Origin: Streptomyces lydicus
GTDB lineage: Bacteria > Actinomycetota > Actinomycetes > Streptomycetales > Streptomycetaceae
Length of the DNA stretch: 64,000 nucleotides
Reading direction: 5' to 3'
Assembly: GCF_004125265.1 (NCBI RefSeq)
Contig: NZ_RDTE01000001.1
Span: 248,001-312,000 of the forward strand
The translations under genes and the position numbers were made by a program. The notes under the pieces were generated by a model. That model ran no database searches. It saw nothing but the letters and a program-made list of their open reading frames with translations, and was not told the origin of the DNA. Shown in pieces: positions 1-8,161 of this stretch; position 1 is the stretch's first letter; each line of letters opens with the position of its first letter.

Positions 1-302
1 CGGTACTGGGCAATGAGGAGCTGAGGGCTCTGGAGGGTCTCCTGAGGAACCTTCCTGACTATCCGCTCCTCCTGATTCCCTACAAGGTCGGGCGAAGCCC
101 GGCTGCGTGGGCGCTGGACGAACTCGAGCGCCTGGCGACCGAACACAAGGCTCTCATCGGGCCGTTCGTCAGCAACTACTCGTGGATCCCCAATCGTCGT
201 ACTCGCGTGCCCATCTGCGCCAGCCCTTCGTCGAAGCGCTCGGAACAGTTTGTCGAAGAGATGCGAGCTGTCGCTGAGGCGGTGGATAGCTATGGGCGAT
301 GA
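1..302 (+). CDS. ParA-family partition ATPase, C-terminal fragment (5' end outside window)
   Basis: An open frame read from base 3 to the TGA at 300-302 encodes the last 99 residues of a protein whose start lies outside the window. It ends in a helical tail (motif FVEEMRAVAEAV) preceded by a segment with VSNYSWIPNRRTRVPI, which resembles the C-terminal part of plasmid ParA/Soj-type ATPases of actinomycete plasmids. The Walker motifs would lie upstream and cannot be checked. The gene overlaps the ATG of the next gene by 11 nt (292-302), the tight coupling expected of a parA-parB operon. The ParA assignment rests on the C-terminal pattern and on the gene pair, so it is probable rather than proven. 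Confidence 0.65.
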   Translation, partial: VLGNEELRALEGLLRNLPDYPLLLIPYKVGRSPAAWALDELERLATEHKALIGPFVSNYSWIPNRRTRVPICASPSSKRSEQFVEEMRAVAEAVDSYGR

Positions 303-1464
303 GACGAACCCCGCAGCTCAGCCGGGTATGGCTGCTCTGCGAGGGCGGGCGAAGCGTAGGTCGGCTCCGTCGAAAGCCGAGAAGTCAGGAGCCAGCGGCG
401 GGACGGCGCGCAGAGAGCCGCCAAAACCCTTGTTCCCGAAGAACAACGGCCAGGCGGCGGGAGCGAGCAGTTCCGAGCCTTCCCGGTCTCAGCGAACGGG
501 GGTTGCCGACCCGGCCGACATCCCGCCGCAGCCTCAGCCCGAACAGGCAAAGGTTGGTAGCGGTGAAGGTGTCTCCCAGGGGGAGGGCACGAAGGTGCCC
601 GCGCCGGAGGCTCCTGCGGAGGACGCGGTGACTGCGGAGGACGCGGTGACTCCTCCTCCGGCGCAGGCTCCTGCGGAGGACGCGGTGACTCCTCCTCCGG
701 CGCAGGCTCCTGCGGAGGACGCGGTGACTCCTCCTCCGGCGCAGGCTCCTGCGGAGGACGCGGTGACTCCTCCTCCGGCGCAGGCTCCTGCGGAGGACGC
801 GGTGACTCCTCCTCCGGCGCAGGCTCCTGCGGAGGACGCGGTGACTCCTCCTCCGGCGCAGGCTCCTGCGGAGGACGCGGGTATGCAGGGAGCAACCCAT
901 CAGAGTTCGTTGACCAGTCCGTCTGGTGGGCCGGGAACCTCCATGGAACGTCGCTCCGGACAGGCGTCCGTTGCCGTGACCGGCCAGTGGGATCATCACG
1001 TTCCGCCGCCAGTGAATGAGGGGTTCCCACGCGCTGAGGGTGTGTTGAGCCAGCGGTTCATTGGCCGCGAAGCGCTCAACGCATCGGTGCCTACTGAGCT
1101 CCAGATTCCACATCGATTGCAACTCTTGAAGGTCGTGTCGCGGATAAACCAGATTCCGCCAGCCGACCTAGTCGCCGTTGCCATCGACTGGTTTCTCCGA
1201 GGTGGCAAGCCGACCGCAGACGACATGCTGCCTCCGTGGAACGCCTACACGGGCCACGGCACTCCTGAGTACATCCGTCCCGCTGAGGTCGTACTCAACG
1301 AGCGCTTCATCCCACGCGAGTCGCTGAAATCTCAGGTACCGGCTGAACTCCAGCTGGGTCATCGTTTGGCGATGTACCGCGTCCTGAATCGGCTCGACAA
1401 GATGCCTGTCGCCGACATTGTGGCGGTGGCATTGGATCGCTGGTTGCGCGTCATGCGGTTCTGA
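292..1464 (+). CDS. ParB-like partition protein with Pro-rich 13-aa tandem repeats and two RHH-like domains
   Basis: The ATG at 292 overlaps the end of the ParA-like gene by 11 nt and is preferred over an in-frame TTG at 250, giving 390 aa. The first 200 residues are disordered-looking: a basic/Ala/Ser segment, then six exact 13-residue repeats (core EDAVTPPPAQ). The C-terminal third holds two copies of a domain of about 55 residues: RFIGREALNASVPTEL followed by two helices ending in AIDWFLR, and RFIPRESLKSQVPAEL ending in ALDRWLR. A short strand followed by two helices suggests a ribbon-helix-helix DNA-binding fold, and the tandem copy would supply a dimer in one chain. Position after a ParA-like gene suggests a centromere-binding partner. 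The fold is inferred by eye; related single copies occur at 1611-1922 and 7218-7502. Confidence 0.72.
   Translation: MGDETNPAAQPGMAALRGRAKRRSAPSKAEKSGASGGTARREPPKPLFPKNNGQAAGASSSEPSRSQRTGVADPADIPPQPQPEQAKVGSGEGVSQGEGTKVPAPEAPAEDAVTAEDAVTPPPAQAPAEDAVTPPPAQAPAEDAVTPPPAQAPAEDAVTPPPAQAPAEDAVTPPPAQAPAEDAVTPPPAQAPAEDAGMQGATHQSSLTSPSGGPGTSMERRSGQASVAVTGQWDHHVPPPVNEGFPRAEGVLSQRFIGREALNASVPTELQIPHRLQLLKVVSRINQIPPADLVAVAIDWFLRGGKPTADDMLPPWNAYTGHGTPEYIRPAEVVLNERFIPRESLKSQVPAELQLGHRLAMYRVLNRLDKMPVADIVAVALDRWLRVMRF
634..880 (+). repeat. Six perfect 39-bp tandem repeats inside the ParB-like gene
   Basis: A 39-bp unit beginning GCGGAGGACGCGGTGACT repeats six times from 634 to 867 without visible mismatches, followed by a 13-bp partial copy. 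A separate 18-bp direct copy of the unit's start lies at 616-633. The unit is 13 codons, so the frame is kept and the protein gains a Pro/Ala-rich linker. The near-identity of copies suggests recent expansion by slippage or recombination. Confidence 0.95.
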
Positions 1465-1478
1465 ACGGGGACGCCAAG

Positions 1479-1514
1479 GTGAGTGCTCGCTCCCGGCGGG
1501 TAGCGAGCACTCAC
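1479..1514 (+). terminator. Hairpin after the ParB-like gene
   Basis: A perfect 13-bp inverted repeat (GTGAGTGCTCGCT and its complement) with a 10-nt loop begins 15 nt after the stop codon at 1464. There is no T-run, as is common for Streptomyces terminators. It probably ends the partition transcript. Confidence 0.75.
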
Positions 1515-1554
1515 CGTTCGGTCGCGCTAGGCTTGCCATCACTGAAGGGCCTAG

Positions 1555-1592
1555 ACTCCTAGCCGTTTCCCTATCCGTTTACCTAGGGATAC
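1555..1592. promoter_or_regulatory. CCTA-rich repeat element upstream of the small RHH-like gene (operator or centromere candidate)
   Basis: The AT-richer stretch contains the phased motif CCTA(G/T)CCGTTT twice, followed by the palindrome CCTAGG. A 23-bp core shared 22/23 with a second copy at 4039-4061 (CTCCTAGCCGTTTCCCTA then G or T, then CCGT). It lies immediately upstream of a small DNA-binding-like gene and downstream of a partition pair, so a centromere or autoregulatory operator is a reasonable inference. Its promoter content is not determined. Confidence 0.5.
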
Positions 1593-1610
1593 CTACATGG
1601 AAGGAGAGCT

Positions 1611-1922
1611 ATGGCGCGCAAAGCGAGCCTCGCTCGCAAGGCACAGGAGCTGGCCGATGCCCTCGCGGCGCGTGAGGCCCAAGACGATGGCGAACCCGCC
1701 GGATTCACGCCGCATGAAGACACGCAGAGACTGCTCATGCGTCGCGGAGTTGACCGCGAGCAGCTCAACTACTCTGTCCCGGCAGCCCTTGAGCTGAAAC
1801 GGCGCATCAATGCTTACAACGTTGATCACGGGCACCCTGGGCCGGGCAACATTGCTGCCGGCGTGCTTGACGCCTTCCTCCGCGCAGAGGGGTACCCACC
1901 AGACCTGAAGCCCCTCGGGTGA
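1611..1922 (+). CDS. Small RHH-like DNA-binding protein, relative of the ParB-like C-terminal domain
   Basis: A 103-aa protein with ATG at 1611 and a clear ribosome site AAGGAGAG at 1601-1608. The C-terminal half (RGVDREQLNYSVPAALEL, then helices ending AAGVLDAFLRAE) aligns with both domain copies in the 292-1464 protein, sharing the REQLN/REALN strand and the LDxFLR ending. The N-terminal 40 residues are helical and charged. It has one domain where the larger protein has two. It is preceded by the CCTA-rich element at 1555-1592, so autoregulation or centromere binding is plausible. Function is inferred only from this domain similarity and from its place beside the partition pair. Confidence 0.7.
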   Translation: MARKASLARKAQELADALAAREAQDDGEPAGFTPHEDTQRLLMRRGVDREQLNYSVPAALELKRRINAYNVDHGHPGPGNIAAGVLDAFLRAEGYPPDLKPLG

Positions 1923-2134
1923 GGAGAGGGGCGGCGTCGGCCCTGTGACGCAGTGCGTCTGAGCCCGTCAACGGAACCCGCCACGGTGGAACAGTTCGTT
2001 CAGCCATTCCTTGGAACCCAAGCGGTGAGGCGTCGAGGGTGGCGGCGGGCTCGGTGTTCACCTCTGCTGTGTCGACGTCAGGTCTGTGGTCTGCTGATGG
2101 GACAGCAGGCCGGCGACGACCTGGACTGTATCGC
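1923..2134. other. Non-coding stretch before the transposase remnants
   Basis: About 210 bases follow the small RHH-like gene. No frame here has convincing composition, a ribosome site or a recognisable domain. The stretch is probably decayed insertion DNA, continuous with the remnants that follow. Confidence 0.5.
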
Positions 2135-2362
2135 TCACGTGCTCGCGGCGGCCAAGGTGGCGGGCCAGGGCCCCGACTTCGACACCCCGAACAGCGGCGC
2201 CAACTGCCGCAGCGTCAGCGGCAGGCTCCACGGCCGGCCCTTACGGACGGGGTCCGCACCCTCGCGCCGCAGCGCGGTGATCAGCTTGCCAAACTGTCGC
2301 GGGCTCAGCCCGGTGAACAGGGCTATCCAGGATGGCTCCGGCGCCGTGATCACACCAGACAC
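2135..2362 (-). pseudogene. IS5-type transposase remnant (helix-turn-helix N-terminal part)
   Basis: The minus frame contains TGLSPRQFGKLITALRREGA, then GRPWSLPL directly joined to LTLRQLAPLFGVSKS. This is the N-terminal helix-turn-helix region of the IS5-group DDE transposases common in Streptomyces. The stretch normally found between SLPL and LTLRQLAPLF is missing, so there is an internal in-frame deletion, and no DDE catalytic domain follows after VSKS. The element is dead. Confidence 0.75.
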
Positions 2363-2405
2363 GGCCAGATCATCTCACTCGTGACCAGCAGTTACGGGCA
2401 GACCC

Positions 2406-2473
2406 CTAGACGTACAGCGCGGTCAGCCTCCGCCAGCGCTTCGCGACGCCGAGCATCGCCTGGTGGAGGCCAC
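2406..2473 (-). pseudogene. Short transposase C-terminal scrap
   Basis: On the minus strand this short stretch reads LHQAMLGVAKRWRRLTALYV and then a TAG stop. It looks like the basic tail of a transposase, but it is too short to assign to a family. It sits among other decayed transposases. Confidence 0.3.
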
Positions 2474-2599
2474 TGCCTTTGAGGCAACAGCCGCGTGGGA
2501 TCTTCCAGTTCTACAGCTTCCTTAGAGCCGGGACAGGGTGTGTTCCACTCGGGTTTGGGCACGGCGTTGGCCAGCGTTCTCCGCTACTCGCTGTGCGTC

Positions 2600-3511
2600 T
2601 GCCTCGTCGTTTGCGGTTCAGGATGAGCAGGTACGTACGTCGGCTTCTTGCCGACAGCGTGACCGCCGGGCGCCCGGTTCCGATCGAGATACAGGTGCGG
2701 TGGTTCCGCTACGCCGGGCCCTGCGGGCAGACCACGTTGGCCAAGCAGGTCGACGGGCTGGCCGACCAGCACGGCCGACGCAGCTTCGGCAGCAGGCGGT
2801 GCTGGAGCTCCTGGCGGCGATGCTGACCGGTCGGGCCCAGCGCCCGCTTGTCGCAAGTCTTGGCGGCCGGGGGAACAGGCTGAGGCTGCTACGGCTGATC
2901 TGCCACCTCCCAGAGCCCGGAACGTCGACACCGCAAGCAGACTAATTCATCTCCCGGCGTCGAGGTGATCTGCGGGGACCTCGCGCTCCGCCGCCTGCGC
3001 CTAGGTCGGACGCCTCGGCGCTCCCGACGTGGTACGTGTCGCGGACCGCCGGCACATCTGGTCGCGCGTCGCCGGGCCGTCAAGAAGTCGATCGTCCAGC
3101 ACCGCGCCCTACTGTGCGAGCCGTGCAACATCGGCTGTGGCCGGGACCCCCGCGGTCATGGACGACGCAGGACCGCAGATGCGCGGCCGTCCACGCCCAC
3201 CTTGCCAAGGCGTCGGACTGGGTGCGACCGCCGGCCAGCTCGGACTGGCCGCAACACCGTTCGCTGGCTCGCCAGCGTGCGCGAACGCGGACGATTCCCT
3301 TGGAGGGCCCGGCCGGTGGCCCCCGGCCGGGCCAGCATCATCGAGTGCTGTACGTTGCCAGCTGGTTCACCTGCCACGACCGCCTCACCGAGGACAAGGC
3401 TCAGCAGTTAAGGCGATCCCGACCCTCTGCCAGGCAATTGGCCGCACTGACCAGCACGTCCGCTCATTTGGCGGGCTGATGAACAACCGTCAGGAGGGCC
3501 ACCACCAGTGA
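2600..3511 (+). pseudogene. ISL3-family transposase remnant with multiple frameshifts
   Basis: Pieces of one protein can be followed in order through all three plus frames: RPVPIEIQVRWFRYAGPCG and LAKQVDGLADQHGRR (about 2660-2790), VLELLAAMLTGRAQRPL (about 2800-2850), EVICGDLALRRLRLG, VVRVADRRHIW (about 3030-3065), AVKKSIVQHRALLCEP (about 3075-3125), AAVHAHLAK (about 3190) and VASWFTCHDRLTEDK leading to TDQHVRSFGGLMNNRQ (about 3350-3495). The order and the motifs match ISL3-group transposases: an N-terminal zinc and DNA-binding part, a DDE core with a VADRxHxW segment, and a tail that ends with a region like VRSFAxLM. At least five frameshifts make it non-functional. Confidence 0.8.
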
Positions 3512-3561
3512 ATCAGGGGCACATAGACGAGGGCCTGTCCGCCCTGCATGCCCTCGTCCCC

Positions 3562-3607
3562 GGCCTCATCCTCCGCAACAGGCGCCGAAGTGGCGGAGGA
3601 TGAGGCC
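3562..3607. terminator. Perfect 15-bp inverted repeat after the ISL3 remnant
   Basis: GGCCTCATCCTCCGC at 3562-3576 is matched by its exact complement at 3593-3607 across a 16-nt loop. It lies about 50 bp after the last ISL3-like coding remnant. It could be a terminator or a decayed element end; there is no T-run to decide. Confidence 0.5.
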
Positions 3608-3887
3608 GGAGGCGCAAGGGCCCTGCTCGGCGCGCGTGGTCGTTCGTGATTGTGGCTTCGCCCCCCGGTGGCCCGAGCGCGGAGAGTGGCCCAGTATCCA
3701 GGGTTCGAACGACACCAAAAGCCGCCGATCCTCGGTGGTCACTTCCTTGTCGGGGCATGCAGGAGACAGCTTGGGAAGGCGCCATCATCGCGACAAGGCT
3801 GGTCAAGTACCCATCTCTCGGGACGGCCTGGTCGCCCAGTCGTTCACCCCGTCGTGCTCAGCTTTCAGTTCGACTGCGTCCGCTGCT

Positions 3888-3915
3888 GCTAGCACTTGGC
3901 ATGCCAGGTGCTAGC
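3888..3915. promoter_or_regulatory. 28-bp near-perfect palindrome, possible operator
   Basis: GCTAGCACTTGGCATGCC followed by AGGTGCTAGC is a continuous palindrome with a single non-matching pair (T and G) and TGGCATGCCA at its centre. No gene is evident on either side. A long palindrome without a loop is typical of a binding site for a symmetric protein rather than a terminator. It loosely resembles a CIRCE element but the spacing is wrong. Confidence 0.45.
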
Positions 3916-4262
3916 AGAGACAGCCCCCCGACTACCAGCAATGACGGGCAGCCTGCCGTCCTGCATCACCCGGCAATCATTCCCTGGATGGCTGGATGGA
4001 TACTCAAGCGCGGGTCGAGCCCTGCCTCTATCCATAGGCTCCTAGCCGTTTCCCTAGCCGTACGCCTATTACTTCCTGGCGTCACAGGCCACGGAAATGC
4101 AGCGTCATCGCCTCCCTGGCGCTTGCCTGGTCGATCGAGTTCCAGATGATGGCGGTGTCGAGGTAGAACACGTTCGCCCCGGCCGTAGCGTTCGGCGACA
4201 ACCCGGGTCCACTTCAGACGCCTGATCGTCCACTCGACGGCATTCGCTTCTTACGGTGACCC
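3916..4262. other. Non-coding stretch holding a second copy of the CCTA-rich element
   Basis: No gene is supported here. On the minus strand, about 4110-4180 reads FYLDTAIIWNSIDQASAREA before a stop, which may be a protein scrap I cannot assign. The CCTA-rich element at 4038-4072 lies within this stretch. Confidence 0.4.
4038..4072. repeat. Second copy of the CCTA-rich element
   Basis: Bases 4039-4061 match 1556-1578 at 22 of 23 positions (CTCCTAGCCGTTTCCCTAGC). The downstream half differs, though both copies continue with CCTA-like steps. With no intact gene next to it, this copy is a candidate partition or regulatory site, or the relic of a duplicated partition region. Confidence 0.55.
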
Positions 4263-4862
4263 CGGTCGACCGCCGAGGCCCAGTTCACCGCCGTTCCCGG
4301 GGAGGAGGCCGCCGCGAAGATGGTCCACACCCTGGCCAAGGAGGTGATGTCCCTCGACGAGGAGATCGCCCAGGTCAACGCCCTCATCGAGGGCCGGCTT
4401 CGCGAGCATCCTGACGCCAAGGTGATCACCAGCACGCCCGGCATCGGCGCCATGCTCGGCCCGGAGTTCATCGCCGCAACCGGCGACGACATAGCCGCCT
4501 TCGGCAGCCCTGACAGGCTCGCCGGCGTGCCGGACTCGCCCCCGTTCCCCGCGACTCCGGCAAGGTCAGCGGGAACCTGCGCCGGCCCCGGCGCTATAGC
4601 CGACGGCTCTTGCGGATGTTCTACCTCTCCGCTCAGTCCGCCGCTGTGCACTGCCCTATCTCCAAGGCGTTCTACACACGCAAACATGCCGAGGGAAAGT
4701 CCCACAAGCAGGCCGTCCTCGCCCTGGCCAGGCGCCGCCTCAACGTGCTCTGGGCCCTCATACGCGACCGCAGGACCTTCGAAGCGGATATCCCAAGCCC
4801 TGTAGCCACAGCGGCGTGCCCCTGTCACGAGGCGTCACCGCCTCGGCTTGACAACGTCATTG
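4263..4862 (+). pseudogene. IS110-family transposase remnant (C-terminal half)
   Basis: The segment begins within TAEAQFTAVPGEEAAAKMV and continues as VHTLAKEVMSLDEEIAQVNA, REHPDAKVITSTPGIGAMLG, EFIAATGDDIAAFGSPDRLA. After a frameshift near 4520-4550 the +1 frame carries SGNLRRPRRYSRRLLRMFYL, SKAFYTRKHAEGKSHKQAV and ARRRLNVLWALIRDRRTFE. This is the classical transposase IS116/IS110/IS902 C-terminal domain with its PGIG motif. The N-terminal DEDD catalytic half is absent. The bases after the coding remnant (TTGACAACGTCATTGG near 4848) resemble the flank commonly seen beyond IS110 transposase genes, so the remnant is extended to about 4862. Confidence 0.85.
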
Positions 4863-6167
4863 GGAATCCTCTCCTGGTGCTCCACCCGTTCCACTCCGCG
4901 GGTGCAGAGGCCAGCGGTACATCAGTGCAGGCGCTGGCCGCATGCGGATACGCGCGACAACAGAGACGAATTCCTCCGCCTCATCGAACAGATCCAACGC
5001 GTAATCGATGTCTCGAAGCGAGAGAGGATGGACCGCCTAAGGCAGTCGAGCTGGCACAGTGCCCGACCACCACAGCCATACCGGCCTGGTCCTGGTGGTC
5101 TCGCAACTGGACAGCTTCGAGGGCCGGGCTGAGGACGATTCACCGCCCTCGAACGTGAGCAGCGATCCGTCGCGGTCCAGCCCGGTGGCCTGCCGGGTCA
5201 GCCGGAGCTACGGAGGGTCCCACTCACGCCAGCGCGGTCCCCTGTCCATAGAGCCGCCTGCTCGGTGCCGGGCTGGCCAGAGACTAATTCGCCACCGTAA
5301 TTGGCCTGCCCGGCCCTTGGGGCGACTGCTGGCAGAGGTGTCCTTCGCCCCCGTCACTAGGTCGGAACGGAGCCGAGCCGGATTTCGACTGGCTGGTCGA
5401 CCAGCAGGCCCCAGCAGGTGGGCGAAACACAGAGCTTCGCCTCCCACATCAAGCACAGCCAAAGCTCTTTGGACTGCCCGGCCGCCAATGTTCGGTCGGA
5501 TCCAACCCTTCGACGCCGGGGCGGAAATACACCTGCAGCGACCACTGCGCCTCGCTCCAATCGCACCATGACCAGTACTGCCGTTCAGAGTGTGCAGCCG
5601 GATTTCAGCGCAGCCACGATCGTGTACGGCCAGCCCAGGAGCACCCCGTACACGTCCTCCACCGCCGGGAACAGTTCAAGGTCGTAGTCACCGACGCCCC
5701 AGAGACGCTTCTTCAGTCGCTCGACGACCGCCGCCGTGGCTCGGTCCCGCAAAGGCTCTGGTCTTCCCCTGGGCGTGGAGACAACCATGGCGCATTTGTC
5801 TTCATAGTAAAGACACCACACACGGGGGGTCTTCTATCGGGCGCCGCGCATGCTGGGACGCACCGAAGATTTCAGAAGCGCATGGAAGATTTCAGTGAGG
5901 CGAACCTAAGTTGCCGTCAGGGCTGGTCAACGGCCTGATGGTGCCTGGACCGCCGGGCACTGCAACATTTCGTGCGGTGACTGTGACCCAGACCACCCAC
6001 GAAGGGTTTCAGTACCCAGGTCAGGGGCCTGCCTGCTGAAAGCTCGGTGCACCGCCAGTACGCACCATGCTGCTCCACCGCCACCTGCTGCACCTGACCT
6101 CGTTGCCACTCATCGAACAAGCCACAGTTTCCGCAGATCAGCGCCCGAACGCGCGGGGCGAATCCGC

Positions 6168-6212
6168 GAACTCCCACGTCCCGAACTCCCACGTCCCGAA
6201 CTCCCACGTCCC
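6168..6212. repeat. Three tandem copies of a 15-bp unit
   Basis: GAACTCCCACGTCCC is repeated three times without mismatch at 6168-6182, 6183-6197 and 6198-6212. Being a multiple of three it keeps any frame open, but no gene is established here. Confidence 0.9.
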
Positions 6213-6942
6213 AAGTCCAGACAGCGCCCTTGGCGCCCGCCCCTCGGCAGAACTCCGCGGCCAGAGCCCTTCCCACCCCCAAAACCTCCCCCCGCGAACA
6301 CCGGTCGGTGCTCCGGGGCCGCCGAGCGGCCGTGCACACCAAGGCCCCGATGAGGCTCGGTGGTGCTCGTCGCCGCGGCCGGCAGGAGACCGCCGTGGAG
6401 CGGCCAGCGGTCCGGGACGGCAGGAAGTGATCCATGCCGGGGCAGACACCCAACGGCTGCCATGCCAACACGCCGACAACGTCGTTGGGGGAGCGCCAAG
6501 ACCATAACGGAGGCCCAGGATGGGGTCGGTGGAGAGCAGGGCGGCCTCAACAGGCTTGGGCGCGGCCTCGTCTCGGCAGTGGCACTTCACAGGGAATGCA
6601 AATTCTCAACCAGGCATCCCTCTACGAAGGGGCTGGAGGGGCTGGAATTCCAGGTTCGACTTGCTCGCACTCACGGAGTGTCGGACCAGACGGGCGGCCG
6701 ACAGGCGTGGGAGCTGAGCGGAGCTCAGATTCTCGGACGGCGGTATCCCGAAAGTTCAGCCTCCCCAGCCACTGTCTCTATGTTCTGGCGGCTCTGAGCT
6801 GCAGTGATTGTGAGGGTCTAGCTGCATGAGGATCCGCCCCTCACTCCTCGCATCGCGGTCTTCGCATGACTTCCGACCGCACCGTCAGACTTGACCATGT
6901 GAGGTCGGGCTGTCGCCGAACGACAGTTCAGGGAGTGAAACC

Positions 6943-6985
6943 GTGGAGCCCCGGAACCCTAAATGGCGGGTTCCGGGGGCTCCAC
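6943..6985. terminator. Long hairpin with a 17-bp stem
   Basis: GTGGAGCCCCGGAACCC (6943-6959) pairs with GGGTTCC and GGGGGCTCCAC (6968-6985), with one bulged G and a loop of 8 nt. It is the strongest hairpin in the gene-poor stretch and reads as a terminator for a lost upstream gene or as a boundary of the replication region that follows. Confidence 0.55.
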
Positions 6986-7217
6986 GCCAGTTGTGCAGTA
7001 CGGGGTAACGGACGGGTTACGCGCCAGCGTGCGTTATCGCCCGCCCCTGGGAGCGGTCGGTCTTCTCGCCGGCGTGGCACGATGCGACGGTGAGCGGGTC
7101 AACGGCTTCGCCGGGCGACCCCGTCCGATAGTCGCCGTGGGGGGATCGCGGTCGTGTGGGACGAGGTAGAAGACCCTGCGGTGGAACAGGCTGGTCTCTG
7201 AGTCCCGCTCAACGGTC

Positions 7218-7502
7218 GTGTTCCGGGCAATCAACGATGCGGTGAAGGCGAGGAAGCTGGGCGAACTCAGCAGCGGACCGGAGGAGGGGTCTGATGACTT
7301 CCTCGCGATCGATGTTCCCGATCGACGTACGTCGCGTGAGCGCCGGAAGACCGACCAGCTTTCGTGGCGCCCGACGTTCAAAGACCTCTCCAAGATCGAC
7401 AAGCTTTGGGCAGAACACAAGTTCGCCAACCGATCGGCGTTCATCGAAGCCGTGCTAGACGCCTATCTGTCAGCCTTGAAGAGGGGTCGTGCACGCAAGT
7501 AA
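7218..7502 (+). CDS. Small protein with C-terminal RHH-like domain
   Basis: A 94-aa protein. The frame opens after a TAG at 7167-7169; GTG at 7218 is the first common start, although no good ribosome site precedes it, so the start is uncertain. The C-terminal half (TDQLSWRPTFKDLSKIDKLW, then helices ending FIEAVLDAYLSAL) has the same strand-helix-helix plan and LDAYL ending as the proteins at 292-1464 and 1611-1922. The N-terminal half is acidic and basic in turn and low in predicted structure. It could be an additional partition or copy-control DNA-binding protein, as it lies between the partition genes and the replication-like genes. Confidence 0.55.
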   Translation: MFRAINDAVKARKLGELSSGPEEGSDDFLAIDVPDRRTSRERRKTDQLSWRPTFKDLSKIDKLWAEHKFANRSAFIEAVLDAYLSALKRGRARK

Positions 7503-8031
7503 CCCGAGGGGCATGCCCTCTGTCCGCTTGATCCCATCGCGGTCCAAGCTGGCGAACGAGAACCTGCTTCCCTCGGGCGGGTGAGCGCGCAAGCCTCAGC
7601 CTGCACAGCGGATGGCCTCCGAGCCAGTTGGATGAAGGCTCTGGGGCCATCGGCATTCTTTCCAGCTCGCTTCCTCTCGCCCCTCGCCTCAGCTCTCGCA
7701 TGGAAGCCGGAAGCTGAGTGGGGAGAGGTTCACTCGGACGGTTGGGTTGCTCCAGGACCCGACAGGGCGGTGGCTGCATGCAGGCCAGCAAGGGGCCGCG
7801 AGGCCAAGCGCGCGCGAAGAGAGCCGTTACCGCGGGCAGCGCCCCAAAGGACATGACAGTTGCACCTCTGGAGGCTGCCAGCGTGCCCCTGTATCCGGTC
7901 GCTTGTCGGACCAAGCGTCTGGATCTGACGCTCGCACACGCTGCCCACCAATCGCGGCGACACGTGCACCACATGCGCACTTCTTCACCCTCTGCAGATT
8001 CGTTCAGGGTGTAGGGTTTGATCACAAAATG
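7503..8031. other. Non-coding stretch upstream of the replication-like genes
   Basis: About 530 bases with no supported gene. The frames crossing it lack coding bias and ribosome sites. It ends at the hairpin at 8032-8069. Confidence 0.5.
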
Positions 8032-8069
8032 CGAACGGCCCCCGATGCTTGGCGGCAGGGGACCGTTCG
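8032..8069. terminator. Hairpin upstream of the winged-helix genes
   Basis: CGAACGGCCCCC (8032-8043) pairs with GGGGACCGTTCG (8058-8069) with one mismatch and a 14-nt loop, followed by TTTCTGG. It precedes the replication-like genes by about 90 bp and may be a terminator or an RNA leader structure. Confidence 0.5.
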
Positions 8070-8161
8070 TTTCTGGTTACGTGCTTCGAGAGTATCGCGG
8101 ACCGCATGCCTCCGCTGCGTGAAGCGGATCACTCTCGGGGTGGACGGGAGCGTCGCAAAAA

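Larger units (their letters stand above)
4863..7170. other. 2.3 kb without a convincing gene
   Basis: Several open frames exist, but none has the third-position GC bias together with a start and ribosome site. Plausible protein scraps are DEFLRLIEQIQRVIDVSKRE (plus strand, about 4970-5030), LELFPAVEDVYGVLLGW (minus, about 5620-5675, within a frame 5585-5821 that starts at a GTG) and ALICGNCGLFDEW (minus, about 6100-6140, with a Cys pair). They look like broken genes. The stretch also has a 15-bp triple repeat at 6168-6212 and a strong hairpin at 6943-6985. Confidence 0.5.

Noticed and set aside
3888..3915. CIRCE (HrcA) element
   Set aside because: The half-sites resemble TTAGCACTC/GAGTGCTAA but the spacing is shorter and no chaperone gene is nearby.
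5585..5821. Possible 78-aa minus-strand gene ending VEDVYGVLLGWPYTIV...
   Set aside because: Some protein-like sequence, but it has only a GTG start without a ribosome site and no neighbours; treated as a gene scrap.
5917..6471. Minus-strand frame with a CGNC motif
   Set aside because: Half of it consists of repeat-encoded or Arg/Pro-rich sequence, and there is no credible start; only the part near 6100 looks protein-like.
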